Position numbers and translations under genes: made by a program. DNA of 25,412 nucleotides. Source: a virus. The stretch's first letter is position 1; the number at the start of each line of letters is the position of its first letter. Shown here one piece after another: positions 7,095 to 13,841 of this stretch. Under the pieces are notes generated by a model. That model ran no database searches, was not told the origin of the DNA, and saw only the letters and a program-made list of their open reading frames with translations. Location of the stretch: IMG/VR virus record IMGVR_UViG_3300013010_002751, positions 1-25,412 of that record. One strand, 5' to 3'.

Positions 7095-7514
7095 ATGAGT
7101 ACATTATTCAATGAACGGACACCGTTCGACTTACTATTCCGTAATCTTTTTAAGACAGACGGAGTTTTCCAACCAACAACGTTTGAAAACAAACAACCAC
7201 ACCCACTAGATATTTTTTATGACGATGAAGGACTTCATTTTGAAGTTGCTTGTACTGGTCTAACTAAAAAAGACATTCAACTAGAAATTGATGGAGATCT
7301 TTTGAAGATTATCTATAATAAACCTAATGACGAAGAGTTTGATTATAGTGGCTACATTTATAAAGGATTAGCCTCCAGATCTTTTAACTTAGGTTATAAA
7401 GTAGCATCTAAATTCGAACTAGAGAAATTAGAAGCTGAAATGAAAGATGGTTTGCTTCATCTATTTATTCCAATTGCGGAATCTAAAAAAGCAAAAACAA
7501 TTAAAATAAAATAA
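7095..7514 (+). CDS. hsp20: Small heat shock protein (Hsp20 / alpha-crystallin)
   Basis: 139 residues from the ATG at 7095. A TTG at 7071 would add eight residues, but the ATG sits better behind the promoter. The alpha-crystallin domain runs from about residue 36 to 125: F-E-V-A-C-T-G-L-T-K-K-D-I is the first conserved block, and K-D-G-L-L-H-L-F-I-P is the G-x-L signature. The C-terminus T-I-K-I-K holds the I-x-I motif that links dimers into oligomers. It would hold unfolding proteins for refolding by GroEL, encoded just downstream. Hsp20 genes also occur in T4-like cyanophages. Confidence 0.92.
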   Translation: MSTLFNERTPFDLLFRNLFKTDGVFQPTTFENKQPHPLDIFYDDEGLHFEVACTGLTKKDIQLEIDGDLLKIIYNKPNDEEFDYSGYIYKGLASRSFNLGYKVASKFELEKLEAEMKDGLLHLFIPIAESKKAKTIKIK

Positions 7515-7555
7515 AAGTTTTACCAAAAAAGCGTGTCCTAGCGCAATATTATTCG

Positions 7556-7564
7556 TATATTCAC
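7556..7564 (+). promoter_or_regulatory. Promoter -7 box downstream of hsp20
   Basis: TATATTCAC preceded by TTCG, 20 bases before the next ATG. The -7 box is identical to that at 7043 and 23577. No TTG lies at the expected -33 position, so it is a weaker match overall. Confidence 0.5.
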
Positions 7565-7584
7565 GTCTAATTAAAATCAGTTAT

Positions 7585-7905
7585 ATGACAACAAAACGAA
7601 AGTCAATTCAGACTATTACCGATCCCCACTTAGAACCTTTCTTTATTACTAAAGATGAGTACAGTTATACTGTAAAACAAAATGTAACTTCGGATGCATC
7701 TCATTTTAGGTCTAAAGGGAATGCTAAAACATATGAAAAGTCTTTGTATTACTATCCTACTATAGGAGCTGCTCTAATGAAAATAGCAGAATTACAATCA
7801 AATTTAGTAGACCATAAGAATTTAGACGAGTATATTACCAATTTTAAAACAATAACAAATAACCTTAAAAATTACATTGATGAAAAACTTAGTAGCATTT
7901 TATGA
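7585..7905 (+). CDS. Unknown 106-residue protein upstream of groES
   Basis: 106 residues. It has a beta-rich first half containing P-F-F-I-T-K-D-E-Y-S-Y-T-V, then Y-Y-Y-P-T-I-G-A-A-L-M-K-I and a helical end. The layout (short strands describing a query value, then Y-P-T-x-x-x-A-L-x-x-I) resembles small phage proteins of the DUF5405 kind, but I am not sure of the family. The end overlaps the groES start by 26 bases, so they share a transcript. Confidence 0.7.
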   Translation: MTTKRKSIQTITDPHLEPFFITKDEYSYTVKQNVTSDASHFRSKGNAKTYEKSLYYYPTIGAALMKIAELQSNLVDHKNLDEYITNFKTITNNLKNYIDEKLSSIL

Positions 7906-8245
7906 TGCATGTATTGTAAAACCCATTGAAACTGAAGAAACAGTTTATGGGAACATTATCGTTCCAGACATGGGGAAAGATACAAACACCTTTGGTACAG
8001 TTGTAGCTGTAGGTCCAGGACGATACACAATTTCAGGTGTCAAACTAGAACCACAAGTAAAAATTGGGGATAAAGTAGTACTTCCAACACAAGGATTTAC
8101 AAAACTCCCATTTGAGGGAACCGAATATTATATTGGTTCTGAAAACCAAGTATTAGCCAAAGTAGAAGAAACTGTTGAAGTTGAAGATATTTTAGCTGAA
8201 ACCAAATTAAGTGAAATTGATGAAGAACATTTAAAAATTAAATAA
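7880..8245 (+). CDS. groS: Co-chaperonin GroES
   Basis: 121 residues from the ATG at 7880; an in-frame TTG sits just before it. The GroES fold is recognisable: an N-terminal strand ending I-V-K-P-I, a mobile loop with Y-G-N-I-I-V-P-D (GroEL-contacting hydrophobic residues), G-T-V-V-A-V-G-P-G-R, then I-G-D-K-V-V-L-P and Q-V-L-A-K-V. It is about 25 residues longer than usual because of an acidic C-terminal tail rich in E, D and L. It would form the heptameric lid of the GroEL made from the next gene, 2 bases downstream. In T4 the equivalent gp31 works with host GroEL; here the phage encodes both partners. Confidence 0.92.
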   Translation: MKNLVAFYDACIVKPIETEETVYGNIIVPDMGKDTNTFGTVVAVGPGRYTISGVKLEPQVKIGDKVVLPTQGFTKLPFEGTEYYIGSENQVLAKVEETVEVEDILAETKLSEIDEEHLKIK

Positions 8246-8247
8246 TA

Positions 8248-9876
8248 ATGGAGAATAAAATTTTATACGGCAAAGATGCCAGAACAAAATTAAAAGTAGG
8301 GATTGATAAACTAGCGGATGCTGTAGTATCAACATTAGGACCAAATGGTAGAAATGTTGTTATATTCAAAAATGAAATGGAACCACCTCAATCAACTAAA
8401 GATGGAGTTACAGTAGCTAAAGCGTTTTCATTAAATGATCCTAGTGAAGCATTAGGAACACTATTAATTAAACAAGCAGCTATTAAAACAGCAGATAAAG
8501 CAGGGGATGGTACTACAACTTCAACTTTATTAGCAAGGGACATGATTTCTTTAGGATTAAGCCACTTAGATAGTGGAAAAAACGCAGTATCAATTAAAAG
8601 ACAAATTGATGTTGCAACAAAAGAAGTAATAGAAGAATTAAGAGATAACATCTCAGAAGATATTTCATCTGAGGACCAATTAGAACAAATCGCAACTATA
8701 TCTGCTAATAATGATTTAGAAACCGGTAAATTAATTGCCCAAGCAATTGAAAAAGTTGGTTTAGAAGGTGTTGTACATATAGCAGAATCAAAAACAGGTG
8801 ATACTTACTTAGAAACTGTAGAAGGAATGCAGTTTGATAGAGGTTATAAATCTCCATATTTTGTAACTGATAACAATTCAATGTCATGTTTTCTAGATAA
8901 TCCAGCTATTTTGATAATGGATCATAAATTAAACACAGTTAAAGAATTATTACCAATTTTAGAAGCAGTATCAAGTCAAGGTAAATCATTATTGATTATT
9001 GCTGAAGATATTGATAACGAGGCATTGGCTACTCTTATTGTTAATAAAATGAGAGGTACAGTTAATGTATGTGTTGTTAAAGCTCCAGATTTTGGGGACC
9101 GTAGAAAATTAATATTAGAAGACATAGCGGTAACAACAGGAGGTCAAGTATTCAGTAAGGATAAAGGAATGAAGCTTGATAAATTTAGTTGGGATTGGTT
9201 TGGTGAAGCAAGAACAGTAACTGTAGAAAAAGAAAAAACAACAATTGTTGATGGAAAAGGAACAGTAGAAGGAATTGAAGCACGTATTGATGAACTACAA
9301 ACACAAATCGGAAAATCTCAAACCCCATACGAGAAAGAACAATTACAAAACCGACTTTCAAAATTTGTTGGTGGTGTAGCTATTGTACACGTAGGTGGAA
9401 ATACAGAAACTGAAATGTTAGAGAAGAAAGATAGAGTGGATGATGCCTTACATGCTACTAAGGCTGCTATTGAAGAAGGCATTGTACCTGGAGGTGGAAA
9501 AGCACTTTTAGTTGCTCGTCAAGCTATTAATTTAGGTAGTATTGGAGCCCAAATTGTATTTGATGCTTGTGGTTCACCATTTGAACAAATCCTAAAAAAT
9601 GCAGGGATTGAATCAATTGATTCACAAATTTTAGCTCGTGATATTATTAAGAATAATAGCACTTGGGAATCATATAACCTTAAATCTGAATTAATTGAAG
9701 ACTTTAAAGAATCGGGGATTATTGATCCAACTAAAGTAACTAGATTAGCACTTCAAAATGCTTCTTCTATTGCAGGAACAGTATTATTAACTGAATGTAC
9801 ATTAACTCAAGATAAATCATCGGATTCTGACAAAATGGCAATGTTGCAAAACAATGCTCAAGGAGGAATGATGTAA
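8248..9876 (+). CDS. groL: Chaperonin GroEL
   Basis: 542 residues, the full GroEL length. The ATP site is intact: Asp52 in D-G-V-T-V-A-K, G-D-G-T-T-T at 86-91, and the catalytic Asp at 398/399 in R-V-D-D-A-L-H-A-T-K, followed by P-G-G-G at about 414-417. The apical domain (about 190-375) keeps the hydrophobic substrate and GroES binding helices. The C-terminus ends Q-G-G-M-M, a short form of the usual G-G-M tail. Most differences from host GroEL lie near 305-320 and 440-480. It would fold phage or host proteins with the GroES encoded directly before it. Confidence 0.97.
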   Translation: MENKILYGKDARTKLKVGIDKLADAVVSTLGPNGRNVVIFKNEMEPPQSTKDGVTVAKAFSLNDPSEALGTLLIKQAAIKTADKAGDGTTTSTLLARDMISLGLSHLDSGKNAVSIKRQIDVATKEVIEELRDNISEDISSEDQLEQIATISANNDLETGKLIAQAIEKVGLEGVVHIAESKTGDTYLETVEGMQFDRGYKSPYFVTDNNSMSCFLDNPAILIMDHKLNTVKELLPILEAVSSQGKSLLIIAEDIDNEALATLIVNKMRGTVNVCVVKAPDFGDRRKLILEDIAVTTGGQVFSKDKGMKLDKFSWDWFGEARTVTVEKEKTTIVDGKGTVEGIEARIDELQTQIGKSQTPYEKEQLQNRLSKFVGGVAIVHVGGNTETEMLEKKDRVDDALHATKAAIEEGIVPGGGKALLVARQAINLGSIGAQIVFDACGSPFEQILKNAGIESIDSQILARDIIKNNSTWESYNLKSELIEDFKESGIIDPTKVTRLALQNASSIAGTVLLTECTLTQDKSSDSDKMAMLQNNAQGGMM

Positions 9877-9907
9877 TAATTAATAATTAATAAATAAATA
9901 AAAAAGA

Positions 9908-10075
9908 ATGACAAAACAAGAAATTTTTGAAATTATTGAAGCGAACTTCAATATTTTAGCAGAAGAGCATGTAGGAACCACAAAAGCAAGTCAAGGACGG
10001 GCTAGAAAGGCAGCACAAGCAATTAAGAGAGTAATTACAGATTATAAAAAAGCATCTGTAGCAGAATCTAAATAA
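9908..10075 (+). CDS. Histone H1-like small basic protein (Hc1 type)
   Basis: 55 residues, from ATG 9908 to TAA 10075. The pattern matches my memory of the small histone H1-like proteins of Bacteroidota: a helical N-part, then G-R-A-R-K-A-A-Q-A-I-K-R at about 30-41 and the ending K-K-A-S-V-A-E-S-K. These basic helical proteins are thought to bind DNA. It follows groEL by 31 bases and is followed at once by a strong terminator, so it is the last gene of the chaperone operon. A role in compacting phage or host DNA is inference. Confidence 0.68.
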   Translation: MTKQEIFEIIEANFNILAEEHVGTTKASQGRARKAAQAIKRVITDYKKASVAESK

Positions 10076-10081
10076 TTTAAT

Positions 10082-10111
10082 TGGGGAAGCTTGTCTTCCC
10101 CATTTATTTTT
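10082..10111 (+). terminator. Rho-independent terminator after the histone-like gene
   Basis: An 8-bp stem (T-GGGGAAG paired with CTTCCCC-A, 10082-10102) with loop CTTGT is followed by TTTATTTTT. This is the best terminator in the window. The TTG in its loop is also the -33 element of the next promoter. Confidence 0.85.
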
Positions 10112-10121
10112 CGTATATTAT
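10091..10121 (+). promoter_or_regulatory. Promoter overlapping the terminator
   Basis: TTG at 10091-10093, a 20-base spacer and TATATTAT at 10114-10121. The -33 element lies in the hairpin loop and the spacer holds the second half of the stem and the U-tract. The next ATG is at 10126, so the transcript would have almost no leader. Confidence 0.55.
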
Positions 10122-10125
10122 ACCT

Positions 10126-10395
10126 ATGGAAAAAATAACAAAAGAAGAGTATATTTTAATTGCTCGTAGAGTTCCTCCAGGGGATAAATGGAGATTAGTT
10201 GCTAATGAACCTGATGGCCCGTTACACAAATCCCTAACTGATACATTAGAAGCATATATGACTAAAACAGGATTTAGAGGAGAATATAGATTAGCTCCAT
10301 TAAAAAGTGAATTATATGCTATATCAACAACAGAAGAAGAAGTAAAACCAGAACCAATTAAACAATATTCAATTTACGGGGAATATGGAAACTAA
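10126..10395 (+). CDS. Unknown 89-residue protein upstream of the clamp loader
   Basis: 89 residues from the ATG at 10126. The same frame extends upstream to a TTG in the terminator, but that start is rejected because it would lie inside the hairpin. The sequence is E/K-rich, with A-R-R-V-P-P-G-D-K-W-R-L-V near 14-26 and an acidic proline-containing tail. I do not recognise it. It overlaps gene 44 by 11 bases, so it belongs to the clamp-loader operon. The ATG lies only about 4 bases after the -7 box, so the message may be leaderless. Confidence 0.72.
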   Translation: MEKITKEEYILIARRVPPGDKWRLVANEPDGPLHKSLTDTLEAYMTKTGFRGEYRLAPLKSELYAISTTEEEVKPEPIKQYSIYGEYGN

Positions 10396-11293
10396 TACAC
10401 TATTTAATGAAAAATATCGCCCAGTTTCACTTGAAAACTACGTAGGTAGTTCTAGTCTAAAAGAAACTATTTCTAAGCAATTAGAAGCCAACGATATTCA
10501 AAATTATTTATTTTATGGTCCAGCTGGAACAGGTAAGACTACCTTAGCAAAAATTTGTATTAAAAACCTTGATTGCGATTACCTTTATATTAATGCCTCA
10601 GATGAAAGAGGTATTGAAACAATTAGAGATAAAGTATCAGGATTTGCTAGTACAATGTCATTTGAACCCATTAAAGTGGTTATTTTAGACGAAGCTGATT
10701 TTCTTACTATTCAGGCGCAAGCCTCCCTTCGTAATATCATTGAAACTTTCTCTCGTACGACAAGGTTTATTATGACGTGTAATTTTGTAGAGCGTATTAT
10801 TGATCCTCTGCAATCAAGATGTCAAGTATTAAAAATAGTCCCTCCAACAAAAAAGGAAATAGCAATCCATTTAGCTGGTATTTGTGATAAGGAAAATATA
10901 AGTTATGAACCGAATGCCATTGGTAGTATTGTCAAACAATATTATCCTGATTTGCGTAAAATGCTTAACACTATTCAAACAAGCAGCAAAACAGGAAAAC
11001 TAAAAGTTGACAATTCCTTATTAATATCTACTAACTATTTGGATGCTATTGTGGAGGAACTTAAAGGTAAATCCCCTAAATTTAATACTATTAGACAAAT
11101 TATAGCAGATTCAAATGTTAATGACTTTGAAGAGGCATTTAAGTATCTTTTTGATAATGTAGAGAAATACCTCCCAGGAAAAGAAGGTACTGCAGCTATA
11201 ATCATTAATGAACATCAATATAAATCTAACTTTCGTATCGACAAAGAAATAAATCTAATGTCACTAATTCAAAATTTAATTAATAATAAATAA
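10385..11293 (+). CDS. 44: Clamp loader large subunit (gp44-like AAA+ ATPase)
   Basis: 302 residues, against 319 for T4 gp44. It has N-E-K-Y-R-P at 8-13, the Walker A motif G-P-A-G-T-G-K-T (45-52), Walker B V-V-I-L-D-E-A-D (98-105), a T-C-N sensor 1 (131-133) and S-R-C with its arginine finger (144-146), all typical of replication factor C-type subunits. It would form a complex with the small subunit encoded at 11548 to open the sliding clamp and load it on primed DNA. Confidence 0.95.
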   Translation: METNTLFNEKYRPVSLENYVGSSSLKETISKQLEANDIQNYLFYGPAGTGKTTLAKICIKNLDCDYLYINASDERGIETIRDKVSGFASTMSFEPIKVVILDEADFLTIQAQASLRNIIETFSRTTRFIMTCNFVERIIDPLQSRCQVLKIVPPTKKEIAIHLAGICDKENISYEPNAIGSIVKQYYPDLRKMLNTIQTSSKTGKLKVDNSLLISTNYLDAIVEELKGKSPKFNTIRQIIADSNVNDFEEAFKYLFDNVEKYLPGKEGTAAIIINEHQYKSNFRIDKEINLMSLIQNLINNK

Positions 11294-11304
11294 AACAGTA
11301 AATT

Positions 11305-11547
11305 ATGGAACAACCAGTTCAACAACCACAAATTGATTTGAAATCTACAACCGGCCTTAAAAACGAAGAAGGTGGTAGTGTATTCATGTCCGGAGTTATT
11401 TTAAGAAAAATTTCTAAATTCGTAGCAGGTACAGATAATGATGCGATCATGCCTATTCCTGTATTTTACGATCCATCAACCAACAAAATTCTTGGTGAAG
11501 GAATTCCTGTAGAATTAAGAGAGGAACTTAAAGACGAACTTTGCTAG
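11305..11547 (+). CDS. Unknown 80-residue protein between clamp-loader genes
   Basis: 80 residues, not recognised. A Q/P-rich N-terminus is followed by G-G-S-V-F-M-S-G-V-I-L-R-K-I-S-K-F and P-I-P-V-F-Y-D-P, which look like beta strands of a small compact fold. It lies between the two clamp-loader subunits and its TAG is directly followed by the ATG of gene 62, so it is in the same operon. Confidence 0.75.
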   Translation: MEQPVQQPQIDLKSTTGLKNEEGGSVFMSGVILRKISKFVAGTDNDAIMPIPVFYDPSTNKILGEGIPVELREELKDELC

Positions 11548-11961
11548 ATGAATAACATCTTTGATTGGTTAAAAGCAATTAATAACACCAAACCCCCAGT
11601 CGAATCTTTTACAGACAAAGATTGGGAGGTTTGGAATAGTTACATGATACACAGATTTATATCAATGAATCCTGATTATATAGAAATTGTAAATTATGTT
11701 CAAGATCTACCTCCACAAGAAAAAAGGATGATATATTCTATATATAAAGAATTCATTCCTAAAAACCATAAGTGGAGTAAATATATTAAATCTAAGGTAA
11801 AACAACCTAACACTGATTTAGTTAACCATATCAAAGAAAACTTCCAATGTTCAAGTAAAGAAGCAAGAGAATATATAACTTTGTTGGATACCCCACAAAT
11901 TAGTCGTATATTATCGAATAGAGGATTAAATACAAAAGAAATAAAACCATTATTAAAATGA
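11548..11961 (+). CDS. 62: Clamp loader small subunit (gp62-like)
   Basis: 137 residues. It shares the pattern of cyanophage-type gp62: I-F-D-W-L-K-A-I-N at 4-12, M-I-H-R-F-I-S-M-N at about 33-41, a central E-F-I-P-K-N-H-K-W-S-K-Y-I-K segment and a C-terminal helix pair. T4 gp62 is longer (187). It has no ATPase motif and would complete the loader with gp44. Order and spacing (44, one small gene, 62) support the call. The end overlaps the next gene by 4 bases (ATGA). Confidence 0.78.
   Translation: MNNIFDWLKAINNTKPPVESFTDKDWEVWNSYMIHRFISMNPDYIEIVNYVQDLPPQEKRMIYSIYKEFIPKNHKWSKYIKSKVKQPNTDLVNHIKENFQCSSKEAREYITLLDTPQISRILSNRGLNTKEIKPLLK
11884..11915 (+). promoter_or_regulatory. Possible internal promoter in gene 62
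   Basis: TTG at 11884-11886, a 20-base spacer and TATATTATC at 11907-11915, with the same TCGTATATTAT core as the promoter at 10114. It lies in coding sequence 43 bases before the next ATG. In AT-rich DNA such a match can arise by chance. Confidence 0.3.
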
Positions 11962-12182
11962 ACAAATTAGTAAATATGTTACGTTTATCTGCACAAGCAG
12001 ATAGAGCAAAAGCATTATTATCACTTGAGTTATTAGGTAATAAAGCAGTTGGTATTGGAGATCATTCAACCGGGGACTTTTATAAAAATGCTGAAGAAGC
12101 ACTTATTATGTTAGTTGACGCAGATGATAGGTTATCAGCATTAGATAAGTATTTTGACACTAAAGGACAACTAAATGGGTAG
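11958..12182 (+). CDS. Unknown 74-residue helical protein
   Basis: 74 residues, mostly helical, with a central loop V-G-I-G-D-H-S-T-G-D-F-Y and a helix A-E-E-A-L-I-M-L-V-D-A-D-D-R-L-S-A-L. Not recognised. It overlaps gene 62 by 4 bases and the next gene by 8 bases, so it is firmly part of this operon. The clustered Asp/His residues in the loop could bind a metal, but no known motif is present. Confidence 0.78.
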   Translation: MNKLVNMLRLSAQADRAKALLSLELLGNKAVGIGDHSTGDFYKNAEEALIMLVDADDRLSALDKYFDTKGQLNG

Positions 12183-12618
12183 TTCAGTAAGTAAATGGTC
12201 AGAAACCAATAATACAACAGTATCAATTCCAAAAAATACAAAAATGAGCGATAGAGAAATAATGAATGCAAAGACTCCAATAACAGCAGTAGAAAAATTC
12301 GAAAATGAATACCCTGAATTATCAGAAGAATTTACGAACATACAACAAGAACAATATGAAATGTTTGCTCGTAAGCATTTGGACTATGGTTTAAATAACA
12401 TTGCTTTAGGCGGAGATATCGTTAATAATAGCGATGATAAACAATTCTCACTAACTGGGTTATGTATTAGATTAACCGATAAAATTTCACGTTTAAAAAA
12501 TCTATTAGTTAATGGTAGATCATTTGTTGAAGGTGAAGGTATGGAAGATACTTTTATTGATATAGCCAATTATGGCATAATAGGTTTGCTGGTTGGCAGA
12601 AATAAATGGAAAAAATAG
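12175..12618 (+). CDS. DUF1599-type (nucleotide modification associated) protein
   Basis: 147 residues. Residues about 58-147 match the DUF1599 pattern: K-H-L-D-Y-G-L, then L-C-I-R-L-T-D-K-I-S-R-L-K-N-L, and E-D-T-F-I-D-I-A-N-Y-G-I. As I recall, this family is also called nucleotide modification associated domain 1 and is linked to MazG-like all-alpha pyrophosphohydrolases. The spaced acidic residues (E, D-x-x-D) fit metal binding. The N-terminal 35 residues are S/T/N-rich and probably disordered. It may act on a nucleotide, perhaps together with the enzymes at 72-2100. Confidence 0.75.
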   Translation: MGSSVSKWSETNNTTVSIPKNTKMSDREIMNAKTPITAVEKFENEYPELSEEFTNIQQEQYEMFARKHLDYGLNNIALGGDIVNNSDDKQFSLTGLCIRLTDKISRLKNLLVNGRSFVEGEGMEDTFIDIANYGIIGLLVGRNKWKK

Positions 12619-13591
12619 TTTGGCGAAAAAACTCCCAAAAATAGTAAAGGAAATAAGGAATAACCCACCTTCACCTGTTAATTATGCATATCAAAAGAAT
12701 ATATCATATTCTCAGATGTCTATATTTAGAGGATGCCCTCATAGGTGGAAACTTCAGTATAAAGATAAAATCAAACGATTTACATCTTCTATACATACTG
12801 TTTTTGGGACAGCTATACATGAAGTAGTACAAAATTACCTAGATGTAGCTTACGAAAGTTCATTTGCGGCCGCTGATAGGGAAATAGATATGGAAGATAA
12901 ATTCCAACAAACCTTTATAGACGAATATCAAAGACAGTACAAATCAAATAAAAGCGAACACTTCTCTTCAGCTACTGAAATGAGAGAGTTTTTTGAAGAT
13001 GGTGTTGCTATATTAGAATGGTTTAAGAAAAAACGTAGTGCTTATTTTAGTAAAAAAGGTACATATTTAGTTGGTTGTGAAATACCAATTGTAATTGCAC
13101 CAAATAAAATGTATAGTAACGTATTATACATGGGGTATCTTGACGTTGTCACATATCATGAAGCAACAGATACATTTAAGATAATCGACATTAAGACCAG
13201 TACTAGAGGTTGGAGAGATCAAGATAAAAAGAATGAAGATAAACAATTTCAATTATTATTATACAAACAATATTTTTCAGAACAATATAATATCCCCCTT
13301 GAAAAGATTGAAATTGAATTTTTTATCTTAAAAAGAAAAGTATTAGATTGGGATGATGAAAACTTAATGTCACCCCATCAAGCTTATAGAGTGCAAACAT
13401 TTACTCCCCCAAGTGGTAAAATTAAGTTAGGAAGAGCAAAAAATGCTATTAATGGTTTTATAAACGAATGTTTTAACTCTAGTGGTCAAATAAAAGATGC
13501 AGATTATCCTAAATCACCCTCAAAATGGAATTGTAATTTCTGTCCCTATAAAGTAGATCAAGAAAATTGTGGTGAAGGTATAATTTACTAA
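12593..13591 (+). CDS. Cas4/RecB-like PD-(D/E)XK nuclease with Fe-S cluster
   Basis: 332 residues from the first possible start. An N-terminal helix I-S-Y-S-Q-M-S-I-F-R-G-C-P-H-R-W (Cys48) is followed by G-T-A-I-H-E (His76), G-Y-L-D (Asp184), I-I-D-I-K-T-S (Asp199, Lys201) and Q-F-Q (about 218-220), the nuclease motifs of the RecB/Cas4/AddB group. Cys314, Cys317 and Cys326, with Cys48, would bind a 4Fe-4S cluster. It is probably a single-strand exonuclease for recombination or DNA degradation. The start is uncertain: no in-frame ATG precedes the conserved core, only TTG at 12593 and 12620. An ATG at 12606 is one frame off and meets a slippery heptamer at 12626-12632 that would shift into this frame. 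A homopolymer sequencing error is an alternative. Confidence 0.88.
   Translation: MAEINGKNSLAKKLPKIVKEIRNNPPSPVNYAYQKNISYSQMSIFRGCPHRWKLQYKDKIKRFTSSIHTVFGTAIHEVVQNYLDVAYESSFAAADREIDMEDKFQQTFIDEYQRQYKSNKSEHFSSATEMREFFEDGVAILEWFKKKRSAYFSKKGTYLVGCEIPIVIAPNKMYSNVLYMGYLDVVTYHEATDTFKIIDIKTSTRGWRDQDKKNEDKQFQLLLYKQYFSEQYNIPLEKIEIEFFILKRKVLDWDDENLMSPHQAYRVQTFTPPSGKIKLGRAKNAINGFINECFNSSGQIKDADYPKSPSKWNCNFCPYKVDQENCGEGIIY
12626..12632 (+). promoter_or_regulatory. Possible -1 frameshift heptamer (A AAA AAC)
   Basis: The ATG at 12606 reads twelve codons and stops at 12642-12644. In that frame the heptamer is cut A|AAA|AAC, the canonical X XXY YYZ arrangement, and a -1 slip would continue directly into the nuclease frame. 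No clear downstream stimulatory hairpin was seen. The site may instead be chance or mark an indel in a run of A. Confidence 0.35.
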
Positions 13592-13598
13592 AATTCTA

Positions 13599-13610
13599 AC
13601 ATACGTATGT
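13599..13610 (+). promoter_or_regulatory. 12-bp palindrome, possible operator of the RHH gene
   Basis: ACATACGTATGT is a perfect palindrome in the 49-base spacer before the ribbon-helix-helix gene, 30 bases before its ATG, and is followed by GTACATAT. RHH repressors commonly bind such short palindromes and often control their own gene. Confidence 0.45.
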
Positions 13611-13640
13611 ACATATATAACGTTATTAAAAATAAAAATT

Positions 13641-13829
13641 ATGGCAAATGCAAAAAAAATGACACTAACTAGTGTAAAAGTAAAAAGTGATTTATTTGAA
13701 GATTTTAAAATAGAATGTGTAAGAAGAAAATTCTCATTCCAAAAACTTGCGGATCGTGCTTTGTTTTTGTATCTTACAGATGAAGATTTTAGAAAACAAA
13801 TTACTAACCAATCTAATTTAGAGTTATAA
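13641..13829 (+). CDS. Ribbon-helix-helix (CopG/Arc-like) DNA-binding protein
   Basis: 62 residues. A short strand T-S-V-K-V-K-S (10-16) is followed by D-L-F-E-D-F-K-I-E-C-V-R-R-K and F-S-F-Q-K-L-A-D-R-A-L-F-L-Y-L, the strand-helix-helix order of RHH repressors, which dimerise and insert the strand pair into the major groove. The T-S-V-K-V strand would contact DNA. It lies just before the sugar block, and a palindrome is upstream, so it may regulate itself and that block. Confidence 0.7.
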   Translation: MANAKKMTLTSVKVKSDLFEDFKIECVRRKFSFQKLADRALFLYLTDEDFRKQITNQSNLEL

Positions 13830-13841
13830 ATAAATAAAAAT

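Noticed and set aside
10081-10125. Upstream extension of the protein at 10126 from a TTG at 10081
   Set aside because: The extension would be translated from the terminator hairpin and contains no protein-like sequence; the ATG at 10126 follows the promoter.
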